Assembly: GCA_031397915.1 (NCBI GenBank)
Contig: JANNMM010000133.1
Location: forward strand, 1 to 14,811
Reading direction: 5' to 3'
Origin: JANYCG01 sp031397915
Lineage (GTDB): Bacteria > Pseudomonadota > Gammaproteobacteria > Burkholderiales > Burkholderiaceae_C
DNA length: 14,811 nt
Positions 12,162-14,811 of the stretch are shown one piece after another (positions within the stretch are counted from its first letter, which is position 1; every line of letters starts with the position of its first letter). The position numbers and the translations under genes are program-made. The notes under the pieces are model-generated. The model saw only the letters and a program-made list of their open reading frames with translations. It was not told the DNA's origin and made no database searches.

Positions 12162-14811
12162 ATGGACAAATCCCTGATTCTCAGACAAAAAGCGATGCCC
12201 GCCAAAACTTCACCGACCCAACTGGCAACTGCCTCGTCGTCACCAGCGGTCAGCGCAACCACCTTGTTGCCGCTGAACGCCCAATTGACCCACCAGTCCC
12301 GGTTGCTGGAGATCACCCTGGGCAGCATCAGCCAGGGCATCTTCATGATCGATGGCGATGGCCGCGTGAGCACCTTCAATGCCCGTGTGTGCGAGCTGCT
12401 GGACTTGCCACCGAGCCTGCTGGAAACCCGGCCCACCCTGCAGGAGATCACGCTTTTCCAGCTGGACCGGGGTGATTTCGGCATCGAATCGGAACTGCTC
12501 AGCTCAGCGGCACGCGCCCACATCAAGGCCACCAGTCACGCCGCCACACCCGAAGCGTATCTGCGGGTTACGCGCAATGGCCCGGCCAGTTACCTGCGCA
12601 AGACCCACACCGGCCGCGTGCTGGAAATCAAAACACAGGTACTCGCGTCGGGTGCGATGGTCCGTACTTTTGCGGACGTCACGGACTATGTCGAAGCGGA
12701 CCAGGCCAGGTCCCGCCTGCGCCTGCTCCTGGAAGCCACGCAGTCGATGGCGGGTGTCGGCGGCTGGGAAGTAGACCTCGCCAGCGGCCAGGTGTTCTGG
12801 ACCGAGGAGATGCATCGCCTGCTCGATACCACAGCACAGAGCTTCACGCCAAGCATTGCCACCTCGTATGACTTTTTCACGCCGGCATCGGCCAAAAGAA
12901 TCAAGCGAACTTTTGCAGCGGCCAAGGACGCCACGGTGCCGGTCGAGATGGACCTGGAAATGGTCACCGCCACAGGCAGGCCGATCTGGGTGCACTCCAA
13001 AAGCATGGCAACCGTTGAACGCGGCAGGGTGGTCAAACGCACCTCGGTGATGCAGGACATCACAGATCGCAAACGGGCCGAAGCCGCATTGCGGGCCAAT
13101 GAAGCCAATTTGCGGCAGATGACCTCCCAGGTTCCGGGCATGGTGTATCAGGTGCAAATGCTGCCCGACGGTACTCGCAAATACCATTTTGTCAGCGACG
13201 GTGTGCGCGAGCTGTACGGCGTGGAACCCGAGGCCGTGCTGACCAATTCCGCCTTGCTGGAAGGCTTCCGCCACCCGGACGATCACGTCGCCGTCGACGA
13301 GGAGATGCGCCGCGCGCTGACCTCGGGCGCACCACTGACGACCCAGTTTCGCCTGCGTTTTGGCAATGGGCGCGTCAAGTGGGTGGAAATGTCCTCTTCC
13401 GGTGTCAGCTCGCCCGGCGGCGGATTTGTGCGCAGCGGCGTGATGATCGACGTCACCGCACGCAAACGGGCTGAGGCCGAGTTGCTGGAAACCGAGGCCC
13501 TGTGGAAGCTGGCCCTGGACAGCACTGGCGACGGCGTGTGGGACTGGCATATCCAGACCGGCGTCGAGGTTTACTCCACCCGTTACCTTGAAATGTATGG
13601 GTATGGACCCGGTGAATTGGCGAACCGGGCCGACGCCTCCGATGCCCGCACCCACCCCGATGACATTGAGCAGATGCTGCGCGACCGCCAAGCACATTTT
13701 GACGGCTTGACCCCCACCTACATCAACGAGCACCGAATCCGCTGCAAGGACGGCAGCTACAAATGGATTCTGATGCGCGGCGCTGTGATCGCGCGCGACG
13801 CCGATGGCAAGCCCTTGCGGATGATCGGCACCCACACCGACATCACCGGGCGCAAACAGTCTGAGGCGCTGATCTGGAAACAGGCCAACTTTGACGCACT
13901 GACCGGCCTGCCCAACCGCCGCATGCTGCGCGACCGGCTTGAGCATGACATCAAGAAATGCCGTCGCGATGGCCTTCATCTGGCCATACTTTTCATCGAT
14001 CTGGACCATTTCAAGGAAGTCAACGACACCCTGGGTCATGACAAGGGCGATCTGCTTCTGGTTGAGGCTGCGCGGCGCATCTGCGCCTGCGTGCGCGAAT
14101 CGGACACGGTGGCACGCATGGGCGGCGACGAGTTCACGGTGGTGTTGCCAGACATGAAAGACGTCCCGCACCTGGAGCGCATCATCCAGGGCATCCTCCA
14201 TGCCATGGCCACCGTTTTCCAGCTTGGCGACGAACAGGTTTTCGTGTCGGCCAGCATCGGCATCACGATTTACCCGCTGGATGGCGCGGCGGTCGAAAGC
14301 CTGTTCAAGAACGCCGACCAGGCGCTCTACGTGGCCAAGGGCGCGGGCAGAAACCGTTTCAGCTTTTTCACGCGCACATTGCAGGAAGAGGCGCAAAACC
14401 GCCTGCGCCTGACCCAGGACCTGCGCACCGGGCTGGCCCAAAAGCAGTTCACCATGGTCTACCAGCCCATCGTTGAGCTCGACACCGGCAACATCCACAA
14501 GGCCGAAGCCCTGATGCGCTGGCAACACCCGGTGCGGGGGCAGATCAGCCCGGCCGAGTTCATCCCCATCGCCGAGGCCAGCGGCGTCATCGTGGACCTG
14601 GGCAACTGGGCGTTTGACCAGGTGGCCCGCCAGGTTTGTTATTGGCGCGGCGCACTGGACCCCGAGTTTCAGATCAGCGTCAACAAGTCTCCGGTGCAGT
14701 TCCACCACGTCAGCGACGGGCACAGCGCCTGGCTTGAACAGCTGGGCACGCTGGGGCTGCCCGGCTCGGCCATCGCGGTCGAGATCACCGAAGGCCTGCT
14801 GCTCGACGCCG
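12162..14811 (+). CDS. Multi-PAS GGDEF-EAL protein (c-di-GMP synthesis/hydrolysis), 3' end beyond window
   Basis: The frame is open from 12162 to the last base, giving at least 883 residues. ATG 12162 (MDKSLILRQKAM) and ATG 12195 (MPAKTSPTQ) are both possible starts; neither has a good ribosome site, and both precede the first domain. Four PAS-type sensor segments follow: about 45-180 (IFMIDGDGRVSTFN...), 190-305, 315-435 and 440-565, the last three ending in the usual PAC tails (DITDRKRAEA, DVTARKRAEA, DITGRKQSEA). The GGDEF domain begins DALTGLPNRRML (about 577) and has an intact GGDEF (654-658), with the inhibitory I-site RESD (645-648) five residues before it. The EAL domain starts near 745: AEALMRW (EAL at 782-784), SVNKSPVQF and EITEGLLLD are visible. 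No membrane segment is seen, so it is a cytosolic sensor. The end of EAL is missing, so which activity dominates cannot be told. Confidence 0.92.
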   Translation, partial: MDKSLILRQKAMPAKTSPTQLATASSSPAVSATTLLPLNAQLTHQSRLLEITLGSISQGIFMIDGDGRVSTFNARVCELLDLPPSLLETRPTLQEITLFQLDRGDFGIESELLSSAARAHIKATSHAATPEAYLRVTRNGPASYLRKTHTGRVLEIKTQVLASGAMVRTFADVTDYVEADQARSRLRLLLEATQSMAGVGGWEVDLASGQVFWTEEMHRLLDTTAQSFTPSIATSYDFFTPASAKRIKRTFAAAKDATVPVEMDLEMVTATGRPIWVHSKSMATVERGRVVKRTSVMQDITDRKRAEAALRANEANLRQMTSQVPGMVYQVQMLPDGTRKYHFVSDGVRELYGVEPEAVLTNSALLEGFRHPDDHVAVDEEMRRALTSGAPLTTQFRLRFGNGRVKWVEMSSSGVSSPGGGFVRSGVMIDVTARKRAEAELLETEALWKLALDSTGDGVWDWHIQTGVEVYSTRYLEMYGYGPGELANRADASDARTHPDDIEQMLRDRQAHFDGLTPTYINEHRIRCKDGSYKWILMRGAVIARDADGKPLRMIGTHTDITGRKQSEALIWKQANFDALTGLPNRRMLRDRLEHDIKKCRRDGLHLAILFIDLDHFKEVNDTLGHDKGDLLLVEAARRICACVRESDTVARMGGDEFTVVLPDMKDVPHLERIIQGILHAMATVFQLGDEQVFVSASIGITIYPLDGAAVESLFKNADQALYVAKGAGRNRFSFFTRTLQEEAQNRLRLTQDLRTGLAQKQFTMVYQPIVELDTGNIHKAEALMRWQHPVRGQISPAEFIPIAEASGVIVDLGNWAFDQVARQVCYWRGALDPEFQISVNKSPVQFHHVSDGHSAWLEQLGTLGLPGSAIAVEITEGLLLDA

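Noticed and set aside
12504..14723. A 739-codon open frame on the minus strand
   Set aside because: It lies entirely antisense to the PAS-GGDEF-EAL gene, has no recognisable domain and is rich in His, Gly and Ala as expected for the mirror of a GC-biased coding frame.
1..14811. CRISPR arrays, tRNA or rRNA genes, and a complete insertion sequence
   Set aside because: No regularly spaced direct repeats, cloverleaf-like segments, rRNA-like blocks or paired terminal repeats around a transposase were recognised by eye.

Overview
The window reads as chromosomal DNA of a GC-rich betaproteobacterium, most likely order Burkholderiales and probably Comamonadaceae. The signs are two Bug-type (TctC) periplasmic receptors in tandem, a NodI/NodJ-like exporter pair outside any nodulation cluster, an Uup-type ABC-F ATPase, and strong GC bias at third codon positions, which creates very long antisense shadow frames. 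The genus is inference.

Layout. 1-140 is the 3' end of htpG (+). 236-918 is a compact VapBC-type toxin-antitoxin operon (+) with a near-consensus promoter whose -10 lies inside a palindrome. 958-1079 (-) is a decayed fragment of an IS200-like/REP-associated tyrosine transposase. 1102-5780 (-) is a leftward block: an extended -10 promoter inside a palindrome, two Bug receptors, a ModA-like binding protein without a signal peptide, then uup. 5811-8598 (-) is a tightly packed leftward cluster: enoyl-CoA hydratase, calcineurin-like phosphoesterase, srkA, and a candidate 30-residue membrane peptide that overlaps the srkA stop by 4 nt. 8681-10306 (+) is a GMC flavoprotein oxidoreductase, divergent from the hydratase. 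10328-12093 (-) is a nodI-nodJ-like ABC exporter with a 4-nt ATGA overlap. 12162 to the window end (+) is a cytoplasmic multi-PAS GGDEF-EAL protein, cut by the window edge.

How the genes fit together. The Bug block supplies binding proteins for small, probably carboxylated, solutes but contains no membrane transport subunits, so any transporter must be encoded elsewhere or the proteins act as sensors. The hydratase and GMC enzyme suggest acyl-CoA and alcohol catabolism, but they are transcribed divergently and no shared pathway is proven. SrkA and the phosphoesterase are coupled and may form a stress or housekeeping unit. The exporter pair and the c-di-GMP enzyme are divergent and share a short AT-rich intergenic region with a 14-bp palindrome.

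I see no clearly new multi-gene system. The points most worth a second look are the candidate small membrane protein after srkA, the signal-less binding protein in the Bug operon, the two palindrome-embedded promoters and the transposase remnant. No tRNA, rRNA or CRISPR array was seen, and no complete insertion sequence.
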